From the NCBI GenBank assembly GCA_038030265.1, contig CM075941.1, forward strand, positions 7,130,001 to 7,194,000: a stretch of DNA of 64,000 nt, written 5' to 3'. Both the position numbers and the translations under genes were made by a program. Source of the DNA: Corythucha ciliata (taxonomy: Eukaryota; Arthropoda; Insecta; Hemiptera; Tingidae). Under the pieces are notes generated by a model. It made no database searches, had not been told where the DNA came from, and saw nothing but the letters and a program-made list of their open reading frames with translations. This document shows positions 9,531-20,138 of this stretch, in pieces. Every line of letters starts with the position of its first letter. Position 1 is the stretch's first letter.

Positions 9531-12400
9531 GATCCGGGGGGGGCGGGGCAAAAGCCCGGCATTGTGCAACGTCCAGGCCAATAAATACTAAATTGTAAGC
9601 TCAGCAAGCAACAATTATGCATAATTGAAGGCAAATAACAGATTCATCGCATTCAAGCTAACATAATCACAAGTTGAATAACTTTCAGAGTTATTGATGA
9701 GATCCTGTATTCGTTCACAAATGTTTACGCGGAACGAAAAACCAGTCTCAGATTTAGTCTTCAATCCAATTTCCAATAATTATTAAGAGAATAAAAATAA
9801 AACGCAGGTGGAGAAGGACAAGAACGCATAGCGTGGAATGCATTCCTTTTCAGCTCCTCATATAACTACATAATATGTATACAAATCCCACGTTTTTGCG
9901 GTAAGGAATCCGACCCCTTTTCAATTTGAGTTGTTGTACCCGCGAGCTTGTTTTCAGAGCGTTTATATTACCCGAATGGGATTGGATGAGCTGTGTGGAG
10001 ATTTGAATGTTCGAACAGACGAGTTGACCGTTGTTGGAGACTTGAACGCTCCAAAGAAAGAAAGCTGTGAAAACTGATATTTCTTCGATGCTTAAAGCTT
10101 ATAGAATGTTATTTACAACGGATGAGGATGAAGGAGAATGAGTTTTCCATAAAACAATTTTATTTCCTTCTTCGGAAGTGGATCATATATCACTGGATTC
10201 ACTTTGCACCTTTTTCTCCTAAAAAAATAGATGAAGAAATAAGGCGGCGTTATTGAAAAAAAGGCGTGCCTTATCGAGAAACAGGGCGAGCTAGATTTTT
10301 CCGCTTTAATCGCTCTCTTTTTTTTATGGATTTCATATTTTATTCGAAGGCAGTAGTTAAAAAATCGGATACGAAATTGTAATGCTATCTATAATAATAA
10401 TAAAAAACAGTATATATGCCTCTCTGAATGTCCTTGGTTTATTGGTAAATTTGCATTAAGGCACTTCCCTGTGCCATGGCAGGATGGTCGATATAGCCGT
10501 GTCATAAAGTTTCTTACGCCTCTCGCTTTTATAAAATTTCACGATGCCGTAAAACGGTTTTTTTTTTTTTATAAAATTCTCGTCAAAAGGATGTACAAAG
10601 TGCTTATAGGCCGCCGATGGTGACCACATAAAACAGATCATAAAAAAATGCCACTAGTGTGTTTCCGGTTGCTCTTTCAACTCATTAATGCGATTTCTTT
10701 AATTATTGGAAGGGTCATTTTTGATATATTTGTGAAAGTTGCCCCGACTCTATATACAACCAAGAATTGATGGATTGTATGAGTCCCAGATTACGTCTCA
10801 AATCCTGGTCAAAACCCCTTCGATCACTGAATGACCGCGGTATAAAGGAATTTATTTAATTTCATGGGCACCAATGTCCAATTTATATTTAGAATGGCGA
10901 CGACCTCTGTCGATATTAGCAGTTTTTTTTAAGTGTCTGAATGGTACCGTTACAGCCTCAGCACAGTGGCGTATTATAAGTGTATTTGATGATGGGGTTC
11001 CTTATGTGATTCCCTCCTCCCGGAGTAAAAAAACAAAAGTATAGCTATACCACCACAACAACCCAACACAAAAAATAAAGAAAAAAAAAACGTAATTTTT
11101 ATTGCTGTACGTTTTTAAACTCAAAGCTTCAACTTTTATGATTATTTCCAATAGTTTTTCTAATGTCATTATTTCTACATGTGGAGAGGTCAGGGACGGG
11201 CCACTTATTTTTAATTTTTATTTTTTCAGGCTCTCTCTATTTTTTTTTTTTAAATCTTTGCTCGCTGCATTCAGCCAACGGTATCCTTCGTTAAAAGCTC
11301 GGATAATTTCTTCAAGTTGGAAATCAACCAAATTTAAATTGCTACATTTAAATAACCGAATTAATACGTTGGGAAAAAGCTCTGTGATGTCCCCTTTTAC
11401 ATTCCCTCTATAATCGCATTCGTCCAGACTTGAGTTGGGGAGAAAAGACGTTCCAAATAAGAGACGGACGAGTCTGCGGGCTCAATCAGAATTAATTATA
11501 GTTTTGTTAGGGAATCTGCATTTTATTCAAACTTGAAAGGAAAAAAAAAGGTAGAATTCGCAAAGGTTGGCCGTCATGGCTTTTATTTTTTATTTTTTTA
11601 CTGTGGAGCGTGTTTTTTTTTGTTTTTTTTTCGTTAATTCTTTCCTTTTATCATCTGTCCGAAAGTGATTTGTCTGAAGGGTGTGTTGAAAAACAACTGT
11701 TTACGGTCCTTAACGCCGACCGGTAGCACTCGTATAAGGATACCTATTTGGCAGAGGTTTACATCGGCCACCGTCGGGAAACGAGTTTTTGTCGAAAATT
11801 TCAAGAGCCCGGAGAGTCTCTTTCGTGTGTTATTGTCTTGTTCATTTTAATGTCTTAATAATCATGTTATTTTGATACCAATTACTGTTTTAACCGATTG
11901 GAAGAAATTTCGATCGGTTTTTACGACTGTTATTTTTTATTTATTTATTTTTTTTTAGAAGGAATTCAATGTTGGAATGTTTAAATCTCTCGTTTTCGTA
12001 AAATCGCAAAACAGAGGAATCGCCATGCTTGGGATTCTTTACTTCCTCAGACTTGCTAATAATGCGACACACTTCATTTGATTTCTTGCTGTCAAAAAAT
12101 GCGATAAAAAAATGTCTGTTTGCGGGCAATAAATTTAGACAGCCAGGCGGGACTCCATCGTCATTCAAAATGTACGGCCAGGTTTCACCACTGCCGCTTG
12201 ACACGTACCAGGACTCGCTGCATTGTCAACAGTGCCGGCTTTAGGGCAGTAGGATGCTGGTCGTCTGGGGCGAAGGACTTTCTAGGGGGGGGGGGCTGCA
12301 CTGCTATTACCTCTCCCCCCCTTACCATAGCAACCATTAGTTACAATACATATATACAATTGCGGACCTATTCCTCCCGCTGATTCACTGAGGTTTCTGG
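9531..12400. other. Largely unassigned AT-rich sequence
   Basis: No convincing gene is seen. A CAGTGGCGTA motif near 10975 and CAGTGCCGGCTTTAG near 12230 resemble hAT ends, but I could not pair either with an opposite end or a duplication. Several T-runs occur between 11210 and 11960. Short open frames here lack recognisable domains. Confidence 0.4.
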
Positions 12401-12606
12401 AGGACACGTATGGCTGTTCCGCCAGTTCGTTGCTAAAACCAGCAAAAGCACGGATTCGCTGCTAAAAGGTAAAAAAAACCTCATTTGCAGCTAATCTTGA
12501 GAAAAACTGCTAATTCATGCCTAGAATTGAGAACATAGTTTAATTCGCTACTACAATTACAGAAAAAACCGCCAATTCACGGCATCACGGCAAAGCTAAT
12601 TCACGG
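12401..12606 (-). repeat. Degenerate ~31-bp repeats
   Basis: Diverged units with TAATTCACGGC and GAGAAAAACTGC, ending where the TAGTGATGCAC element begins. Confidence 0.55.
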
Positions 12607-12760
12607 TAGTGATGCACGAGACCGAGACTTACGTGTCTCGGTCTCGGTCATTAGCATGATGATCTCGGTCTTGGTCTCGGTCTCGTACTTAAAAAGTCAG
12701 TCTCGGTCTCAGTCTCGTCTCGGTCTCGTCTCGAAAGTCTCGGTCTAATGACTGAAGGTG
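12607..12760 (+). mobile_element. TAGTGATGCAC element with GTCTCG hexamer array, copy 1
   Basis: Starts TAGTGATGCACGAGACCGAG and continues as imperfect GTCTCG and GGTCTC hexamers. The same start occurs at 61929, and its reverse complement ends the copy at 20006-20138. The TAGTGATGCAC tip resembles some hAT ends. The right end here is not clear. Confidence 0.6.
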
Positions 12761-13083
12761 GACGGAGGGGGGGGGGTTGATCAAAACCCTTCTTCCTCCC
12801 ACGGTTCACCCCCGCCACCAACCCACCTATATGTTTAGAGTGATTTTGACAGATCCCCGGTTACCCCGCCCTCTCCGGAAGCTGGTGGTCGGCTATGGAG
12901 CATTTAATTTATAACCCCCCCCCCTGCAAGTAAATTCAGCCCCCCCCCCTGGAGCTTGTCAAATCCCTTTAAACATTGGAGAGGGGTGGGGTGGGAAGGT
13001 GGTCCCACCCGCCCCCACCGGTCCCAGATCCGCCCTTGGATCTATAATATGTACACGTTTTGTGGGCTATGTAAGGTCAAAAT
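12761..13083. other. G/C-run rich unassigned sequence
   Basis: Contains several G and C runs and, at 13026-13040, GATCCGCCCTTGG, which resembles a hAT-like right end without a paired left end. Confidence 0.35.
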
Positions 13084-13190
13084 TTTTGAAAAAGAGAGAA
13101 TTCTTTTATTTAGGACAACAACAAAAGAACAGTTATATTTTTCATATGATTTCCACTACATAATAAACAGGAGGATTTGATATTCCAACA
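13084..13190 (-). repeat. Copia 3' LTR
   Basis: Direct copy of 17193-17299 with a single mismatch (AATTC versus AAGTC). On the minus strand it begins TGTTGGAATATC, a common Copia LTR start. The inferred end is CAAAA rather than a strict CA if the AAAAT flank is taken as the duplication. Confidence 0.9.
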
Positions 13191-13216
13191 CCCCCTCACA
13201 ACATCGAGCTGTGGGC

Positions 13217-14497
13217 TTATGCTTCAAGGATGAGTCCTATTTCCCGACGAATGTTTTCAAATTTTTCTCCTTGCAGAGGCTTTGTGAAAATGTCAGCTTG
13301 CATTGAGTCGGTAGGGCAATATTCAATGGAAATCATCCCTTGTTGCATAAGGTCTTTGACGAAGTTCCTCTTAACTTCAATATGCTTAGTCTGAGGGTTT
13401 CCTTTGTCTGACTCGATCAACTTGATACAGCTCTGATTGTCCTCGAAGAGCTTAGTTGGTGAGTCTTGAGGGTATCCGAAGTCATCCAAAAGATTTCTCA
13501 GCCAGATGACGTCTTGCGTTGCGATTGACATTGAGACAAACTCGGCTTCTGTTGAAGACAATGCGACGCAAGTTTGTTTCTTCGAGCTCCATGTAACGCA
13601 GGATTGTCCAATTTTGAGCACAAAACCTGATGTCGATTTCCTGTCGGTCGCATCACCAGCCCAATCAGCATCAACGAATCCGTGGGCGACCAAGTTATTT
13701 TTCTTTGCTGCTTTCAAGTGAAGCTTGGCACAACAGGTTCCCTTGAGATACCGGATCACTCGTTTCACAGCGTTCCAGTCGGATTGAGTAGGGCGAGATA
13801 CTCTTCGACTCAAAATTCCAACGGCTGAAGCGATGTCTGGTCTTGTGTTGTTACTGATGTACAGCAAAGAACCGATAATCTCTCGGTAGTTTTCATTATT
13901 TACGAGAGGATCGCTTTCTTGGTGGGCTGCCTTCAAGTAACCAGCTTCCATTGGTGTTTTGCAACTTCTGGCATCATTTAGTCCGGTGTCGCTTATTAAT
14001 TTTCGAATTTTGCTACTTTGATCTAGCGTGAATCCACCGTCTTCAGACCGTTCGATCTTGATACCAAGATAGTTGCGAGGTTCACCGAGATTTTTCACTT
14101 CAAAAACACGACTTAAAGTCTTAATGACTTCTTCAATGTCTTCTTTTTCTCCTGCGGCGAGTATGTCGTCCACATAAATGAGAATGTAGGTCCACTTCCC
14201 CCCTCGACATCGCGAGTACAAGCAGGGATCGCTTTTCCCGCGAGTGAACCCAGACGATTGAAGGACTCCGTTTAACTTTTCATTCCAACAGCGCGCTGCC
14301 TGCTTCAAACCATAAATGCTTTTCCGCAATTTGCAAACGGCTTGTGGGTTTCGGGGATCGACGAATCCTTCGGGTTGAGCCATGTATACTTCTTCTTTCA
14401 AGTCTCCATTCAAAAATGCGGTTTTAATATCCATGTGGCGAATTTCAAGCTTTTTAGTTGCCACAACAACAAATAAAGTTTTTATCGTTGTTTGCAA
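13217..14497 (-). pseudogene. Copia RT and RNase H segment
   Basis: This encodes most of the Copia reverse transcriptase and the RNase H that removes template RNA. In order it shows [11 protein letters not shown] (first catalytic Asp), [17 protein letters not shown], and [10 protein letters not shown] (YVDD catalytic pair). RNase H follows, with [34 protein letters not shown] and [11 protein letters not shown], then TKPL near the C-terminus. The frame is open to the expected end beside the polypurine tract. It is out of frame with the upstream piece because of an 11-bp tandem duplication near 14490 (CAAACAAC repeated), so it is the 3' part of a broken polyprotein rather than an independent gene. 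Confidence 0.93.
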
Positions 14498-15702
14498 GTT
14501 GTTTGCTTCACGACGGGGGCAAATGTGGCGTCGTAGTCTTGACCGTATTTTTGGGTGTAGCCTTTTGCCACGAGACGAGCTTTGTATCGAATGATTTGGT
14601 CGTTTTCATCACGTTTCAGCTTGAAGATCCATTTCGCACCGACGACCTTTCTTCCTTCTGGTAAAGTGACCAGATCCCAGGAACGGGTGTCGCGCATCGA
14701 GTTAATTTCCTCTTCTGCTGCTTTCATCCACTTGGCTTTTTCGTTTTCCGGGAGTTTTTGAACATCATACCAGTCTTTCGGTTCGTAGTAGCCGTCATAT
14801 ACTGAGCATGACTGATATCGAACCGGTGGAATGCCTTTGTTTATTCTCGATGAACGACGAGGCCTTGGGGTTTCACGGTTTTCTTCGCTTTCTTCATCGA
14901 ATAATTCTGGTTCCATTCTGTCATCGTCTGAGTTTGAATAAACGTTCAAATGTCCAGCATTCAGTGGGGGATCGCTCGCTTTCTGAATTTCTACTTCAAC
15001 ATCGTAATAGTGTTGAAGATTATTATTTAGTTCTTTTTCTTTCACTTGACTCTCTTCATTTATGAACTTGACGTCTCGTGAAATAAAGATTTTCTTGTCG
15101 ACTGGGTCCCACAGTCTGTAGGCTTTGGATTCTTCAGAGTAACCAACGAGTACGCAGGGTTTTGATCGTGGTTGAAATTTATCTTTGTTCGGTTTCTTGT
15201 CCAGGAGAAAGGCTTCTGTTCCAAATATTTTAAAATATGAAACAGTTGGCTTTTTCTTGTGCCAGATGGTATACGGTAGTTTTCCGCCTAGAGCTCTTGA
15301 TGGACACCGATTCCTCACGTAGCAAGCTGTGTGAATTGCTTCTCCCCATAATGAGAAAGGTTGTCTTGATTCTTCAAGAAAACATCGAGCCATATCTTGG
15401 AGTGTTCTGTTTATCCTTTCAGCTACTCCTTGTTGTTCTGGAGTATAAACTGTCGATAGTCTTCTTCGAATCCCCTTCTCGGCGAGAAATTCATCGAATT
15501 TGGTGTTCCGGTATTCACTACCATTGTCTGTCTGCAGCGCCTTGATTCTTTTGCCAGTTTGATTTTCTACCAACTCCTTGTATTTCTTGAACGTGTTCAA
15601 TGCGTCACTTTTCCGTTTTAGAAAATAAACTACGCAAAATCGAGAATAGTCGTCAATGAATGTCATGAAGTAACGATTTTCACCATTTGATTCTGTTCTC
15701 AT
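14482..15702 (-). pseudogene. Copia integrase and start of RT
   Basis: This segment encodes the integrase that inserts the cDNA, followed by the RT fingers. The D,D-35-E triad is visible as FIDDYSRF, QTDNGSEY and GVAERINRTL. The C-terminal part contains KPCVLVGYSEESKAYRLWDP, typical of Copia integrase tails, then an acidic linker. The RT starts at WMKAAEEEINSM and continues through [12 protein letters not shown] and [15 protein letters not shown] single extra T near 15712 separates it from the gag-protease frame, and an 11-bp duplication near 14490 ends it early. Confidence 0.92.
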
Positions 15703-17122
15703 CGGTCCACAAATTAATGTCCGAGTACACTATTTGCAATAAATCATACGTTCTTGACGATTGAGGATCAGTTTTTGGAAACGGTAAACGTGACATTTTC
15801 CCTTTTAAACAGGTTCGACAAGTTATTGACGTGGCTTCTCTCTTAAGTTTCAGACCAGTAACGAGTTTTCTTGAGATTAGGCTTTTCAGATCATTCACAT
15901 TCAGATGACCGAATTTCCTGTGCCATGCTTCAAGATCAGATGACTCGTTTGTAACGCCAAACGCTTGTTCACTACGACTTTTCACTATGTAGAGACCTTC
16001 TTTTCTATTAGCAGTCAGTACCGTATCTCCTTTGGCGTTTCGAACGATAGCTTTGTCTTTCTTGAAAATTACGTCGTAGCCATGATCTGTTATTTTCCCG
16101 ACGGATAAAAGATTTTGCCGAAGATCGGGTACAAGGATGGTTTCGTTCAAATCAATCGATTTTTGTTCTTGACCAATTTGAATTTTTAATTTGACGAGTC
16201 CTTTTGCCGTCACTTCCGACGTCGAGTTGTTGGCTAAGTTCAATCTATGATTGCTGAGACCTTCAAGACTTTCAAATTTATTTTTATCTTGGCACATGTG
16301 GGACGTGCACCCGCTGTCGAGACACCAACTTTCGGTTTCGTTTCGATCAATTTGATCTGTGACTGAGAGAATCGTGTGGAAACTTTCCTGCTTCTCTTCT
16401 ATGTTGGCGGCTTTGGAGACATTGCGCGGACAATTTATAGCTTTGTGACCAATTTCTCTACATCGGTTACACCTGAATTTAAACTTTATTTCGTCAGGCC
16501 GCTTCTTCGGACAGAATTTCTTGGTTTTTGCGATGAGAGCATCGGGTTGACTTTCATGTTTTTCATGACGAGCGTCACTTTCTTCGAGTATTTTTATTTT
16601 GAGTGCTTCGGGACTGGGAAGGGAGTCTCGCGATTCGATAGCACACCGAAAATTTTCGAATTCGTCAGGGAGGCTGTACAGTAGCATGATTGACAAGAGA
16701 TCGTCTTTTATGTCGACTGCCATTTCATGTAGCTGATCGACGATATCAAAGAAATTGTTGACGTGAATTCGGATGTCTTCTCCGGATTTCATTTTATGGA
16801 GCATGATCCGTTTTAACAGCGAAGCTTTTCGAGCTGGTCCCTTCGATTGGTAAATCGAATGTAACTTGTCCCAAACCTCTTTGGATGTTCGACAGTTCTT
16901 AACTTGAGAAACTTCTCCGGGGCTGATAGACAGGATCAAGTCAGCTCTTGCTTTTCGGTCAGCTAAGTCCCAAGCTACGGCTTCTTCTGCATTTTCGGGG
17001 CGTAGCTTTGATCCAGAAACATACTCCCAAGCATCAGCTTTGATTAGCAGAGCTTCAGCTTGTAATTTCCACGATTCGAAGTTGTCTTTTCGAAGACTTT
17101 CAATTCTGAGCGATAAACTCAT
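15680..17122 (-). CDS. Copia gag-protease with GAG-pre-integrase region
   Basis: The 480-codon frame starts at the first methionine after the primer-binding region. Residues 1-180 resemble the Copia gag fold (DNFESWKLQ, then a helical capsid-like part). A CCHC knuckle uses C218, C221, H226 and C231. The aspartic protease active site is D269-S270-G271 within CLDSGCTSHM. A GAG-pre-integrase zinc region follows (WHRKFGHLN, TCRTCLKGK). The frame then meets the one-base frameshift near 15712 and runs out at 15680, so the native product would have been one gag-pol protein. It packages element RNA into virus-like particles and processes itself. Confidence 0.9.
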   Translation of the reverse strand: MSLSLRIESLRKDNFESWKLQAEALLIKADAWEYVSGSKLRPENAEEAVAWDLADRKARADLILSISPGEVSQVKNCRTSKEVWDKLHSIYQSKGPARKASLLKRIMLHKMKSGEDIRIHVNNFFDIVDQLHEMAVDIKDDLLSIMLLYSLPDEFENFRCAIESRDSLPSPEALKIKILEESDARHEKHESQPDALIAKTKKFCPKKRPDEIKFKFRCNRCREIGHKAINCPRNVSKAANIEEKQESFHTILSVTDQIDRNETESWCLDSGCTSHMCQDKNKFESLEGLSNHRLNLANNSTSEVTAKGLVKLKIQIGQEQKSIDLNETILVPDLRQNLLSVGKITDHGYDVIFKKDKAIVRNAKGDTVLTANRKEGLYIVKSRSEQAFGVTNESSDLEAWHRKFGHLNVNDLKSLISRKLVTGLKLKREATSITCRTCLKGKMSRLPFPKTDPQSSRTYDLLQIVYSDINLWTDENRIKW

Positions 17123-17175
17123 TTTCTACTTTTCAATGTGAATTCTTATCTTGAAAAGTGTTCTTCAGTTCTGAG

Positions 17176-17192
17176 CGTTAAGTCTCATAATC
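17176..17192 (-). other. Putative Copia primer-binding site (half tRNA-Met)
   Basis: Immediately internal to the 5' LTR, the plus strand reads GCGTTAAGTCTCATAATC. This resembles the D-stem to anticodon part of an elongator tRNA-Met, ending in the CAU anticodon loop. Drosophila copia is known to prime from a tRNA 5' half, so an equivalent half-tRNA primer is inferred here. Confidence 0.55.
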
Positions 17193-17299
17193 TTTTGAAA
17201 AAGAGAGAAGTCTTTTATTTAGGACAACAACAAAAGAACAGTTATATTTTTCATATGATTTCCACTACATAATAAACAGGAGGATTTGATATTCCAACA
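17193..17299 (-). repeat. Copia 5' LTR
   Basis: 107 bp, one mismatch to the copy at 13084-13190. On the minus strand it starts TGTTGGAATATC directly after ATTTT and carries an AATAAAAG signal. Confidence 0.9.
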
Positions 17300-17304
17300 A
17301 AAAT

Positions 17305-17633
17305 GCTACACTTTAGGGGGGGGGGGAAGTCTACATCCGATCCAAGAATGGGCGTAAAAATGGGATTAACCCTAGTAGGCTAGTACAGGTCTAGTCAAAT
17401 CACTGAAAACTTGTTTGGGGAGGGGGTTATTCTATGAGAGGGTTTTCGATCCCCCCCCCCTTTGAAAGGTCTCCGATTCGCCCTTTGATGCTTGATGCTA
17501 TGTGTGTAGGTCACAGTATTCCAAACTGGAGAAATTAGAGGCACGCTATTTCTGCACGAAACGAATCGAATTCAGGCCTGTCTTCGGTCCGGGCTAAAGA
17601 CCCAAACCGTTTCCGGAGAGGGAAAGCATTATA
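17305..17633. other. Unassigned sequence with G and C runs
   Basis: G-run at 17315 and C-run at 17450. Nothing coding is seen. Confidence 0.35.
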
Positions 17634-17641
17634 GATTGGGT

Positions 17642-19945
17642 CAGTGGCGGATTTACGGGGTGGGTTTTGGGGGTTTAAACCCCCCCCCCCCTAAGAAGAT
17701 GGCGTATGCTATTGCTTGTCATTGGAAAGATTTCTTTTATCTTTACCAAGGCTGCTGAATAAGGGTCGCGGCACAGATGATTCCAATAGACCCTCCTCCC
17801 CTGTATTCGTCCCTCATCTACAATGCAGCCAGTAGTGCATCGATGAAGGGGTGAAGAGGTGGGCAGCCATAAAATTGATAGCGTTTTCCATTTGCATAAA
17901 ATTCCGCTGTATCAAAAATATATAAAAGAGGAAAAAATAGATAAAAATCGCTAGAATTGAGGAAACTCCATAAAATTGCTAATCCACATGACTAAGAAGG
18001 GCATTGCTAAAAAGGAGAAAACGGATCAATTAAGAAAATTCCCTAATTTACAGCTAAGATTGAGGACTGAGGTGATTCGCGGCTAAAATTAAGAAATTAG
18101 CGGCGCGCCGATAAAATTGGCCGCACAAAATTGAGAAAAAGCGCTGATTGTGAAGCTAAAATGGAGAAAAACGATAATTCACGGATTTTCTAATTCGGGG
18201 CTGAAATTCAATAAGAGCGGTGATTCACGGCTAAAATTTAGAAATAATGCCCAGCTAAATTGAAAACCGCTAGCTCGGCGGATCAATTGCAGAAAATCCG
18301 CTATTTCGTGGCTATAATTTAGCAAACGCGGTAACTCGCGGCTAAAATGAAGATAACGCCAATCCACATAAAGTCATGACATAAGAACTGAAAAAAAATA
18401 AAAAAAAATCAAGAATTGAAGAAAGAAAAAAAAGCTTCCTCACAACCAGGGGACTCGAGTCCCCTCCTTTGGGGCACTGGTGACGGAAAGGGGGGCGTTT
18501 TCGCGTTTGATCAGTTTGACCATTATTGAGTCTTAATAGACAGCTTTTTGCTATTTTTAGGACACGTATCGTCAGTTCAGACATTTTAAACGTGTGAAAA
18601 TATCTCAGTTTAGCCGTTTTTGACGCACAAATGGTCGATTTTCAAAACATGAATAATCTGTTTAGAAGCTTTTCAAAGCGCGAATCGTCAGTTTAACCCT
18701 TATTAGGCCACGTTATTAAAAATAATAGAGTCAGTTTTAGCAATTTTTAGGGCGTGAATACGTCAAACTGCCAGTATATGGCAATTTCTAGGGCATGAAT
18801 AGTCAGCGTGATATTTTCAAGCCGCGAATCATCAGTTGAGCTACTTTTAGAAAGCGTAGAGCAGGTTTTGCCAATTGTATGGCTTGTATAGCCAGTTTGG
18901 CCAATTTTAGGGCGCATAGTCAATGTTTTTTTTTTTTTTTTCATTTAAAAGCCGCGAATACGATGTCATACCAAGGCGAGAATAGTCAGTTTGGCTATTT
19001 TTTGGCGAAATACTGGTCGATTTTACCATTTTCAGGGCTGGGATAATAATTTATTGAAGCGCGTTCAGGGCAAGAATGACGTCAGTTAAACATTTTTGGA
19101 GCTCGTAAAGTCAGTTTGGCCACCTTTAAAGCGGCGCATCCACCAGTTTGGCTGTTTTTAGCGTGCTTAGTCTCATGAAGGTTATAGTTTGACCATTATT
19201 GGCGCGCCAATGTTCAATTTTGCAGCCTTCAGGGCAGGAATCATCAGTTTAGGCATATTCAGGGCGTGAACCGTCAGTTTAGGCAATTTTTTGCACTTGG
19301 AGTCAGTTTAGCCATTTTTAGAGAGGTACCTAATTGCCAATTTTTAGGGTATAATTAGTCGCAGTTTAGCCGTTTTCAAAAGGCATAAATCGTCAGTTTT
19401 GCTATTTTGGGGCGCGATTATAGTCAGTTCAGCCGTTTTTACGGTGGGAATAGCTATTTCTAGGTAGTAATAAATCGCTGTTAAGTCATTTTTAGTAGAG
19501 CGAAGGACACAATTTCCCCAAGCCCCCCCCCCTTGAGGAAATCCTGGATCAGCCGTCTGCTCAAAGATATATCGCTTAATATAGATAAAAAGCTCATTCG
19601 CTGCTCAACTCGAGAAAATACGTGGCTGAAGTGGACAAGACGCGATCATTCACTGCTGAAACGGGGAAAAACCGAATAAATCGCGGATCAATTTGAGAAA
19701 ACCCGTTAATTCACGGCTAAAATTGTGAAAAAGTGCTTATATCGCGGCAAAAATTGGGAAAACACCAAGTCGTGGTTACTATACAGGCAAGTTTCGGGCT
19801 AAAACTCAGAATTAAGAGAGAGTTAATCGGACTTACGAGCTTATCCGATGGAAAAGAGAGAAAAATAGAGTTAATTCGCATTTTCCGCAAGAGTGGATTT
19901 ATGGTGTGTAACCACTCCCAAGACAAAAACCTAGATCCGCCACTG
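17642..19945. mobile_element. Non-autonomous hAT-like element with degenerate repeat body
   Basis: The left end is CAGTGGCGGATTTACGG and the right end, reverse-complemented, is CAGTGGCGGATCTAGG. The octamer GATTGGGT is perfect on both sides (17634-17641 and 19946-19953), the hAT duplication length. No transposase frame is present in its 2304 bp. The body is almost entirely degenerate tandem units: the GCTAAAAT, GAGAAAAA, CGCTAATTC type at 17930-18360 and 19580-19760, and a different ~30-bp unit at 18540-19510. The element is direct evidence that these arrays can move as the cargo of a hAT-ended element. Confidence 0.9.
18540..19510 (+). repeat. Second degenerate ~30-bp tandem repeat (GTCAGTTT..GCCATTTTTAGGGCG)
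   Basis: Units contain TAGTCAGTTTGGCCA followed by TTTTTAGGGCGTGAA. About 30 diverged copies lie inside the hAT-like element. The motif differs from the 31-bp unit but keeps a similar length and layout: an A/T run followed by a GCG-AAT core. Confidence 0.8.
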
Positions 19946-20005
19946 GATTGGGTTCATTTGTTGTGTAAAAATATCTATACCAGCGCTATATGTATCGAGC
20001 TTTTT

Positions 20006-20138
20006 GGATCACACCGAGACCGAGACTAAGTCTCGAGAAAATGAGACTTATAGTCTCGGTCTCGGTCCAGAAAATGCAATCTCGGTCTCGGTCTCGGTCC
20101 GGAAAATGCAATCTCGATCTCAGTCTCGGTGCATCACT
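20006..20138 (-). mobile_element. TAGTGATGCAC element with GTCTCG hexamers, copy 2
   Basis: On the minus strand it starts TAGTGATGCACCGAGACTGAG, continues as CGAGAC hexamers with two spaced GCATTTTC phrases, and ends near GTGATCC at 20006. It is flanked on both sides by degenerate 31-bp repeat. Confidence 0.6.

Larger units (their letters stand above)
13084..17299 (-). mobile_element. Ty1/Copia LTR retrotransposon
   Basis: The element runs on the minus strand with 107-bp direct repeats at both ends that differ at one base, a polypurine tract (GAGGGGG) just before the 3' LTR, and a complete Copia order of domains: gag, zinc knuckle, protease, integrase, RT, RNase H. The flanking AAAAT is present at 13079-13083 and 17300-17304, consistent with a 5-bp target duplication. 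The near-identical LTRs suggest a recent insertion, but the polyprotein carries two frame-breaking lesions. The LTRs are very short for the superfamily. Confidence 0.93.

Noticed and set aside
9990..10080. Endonuclease-like VVGDLNAP phrase on the plus strand
   Set aside because: Only a few residues match, with stops directly after and no other domain motif nearby. Chance or too decayed to call.
12231..13037. hAT-like element between CAGTGCCGGCTTTAG and GATCCGCCCTTG
   Set aside because: The flanking octamers do not match and the tips differ too much, so the two ends are not shown to belong together.
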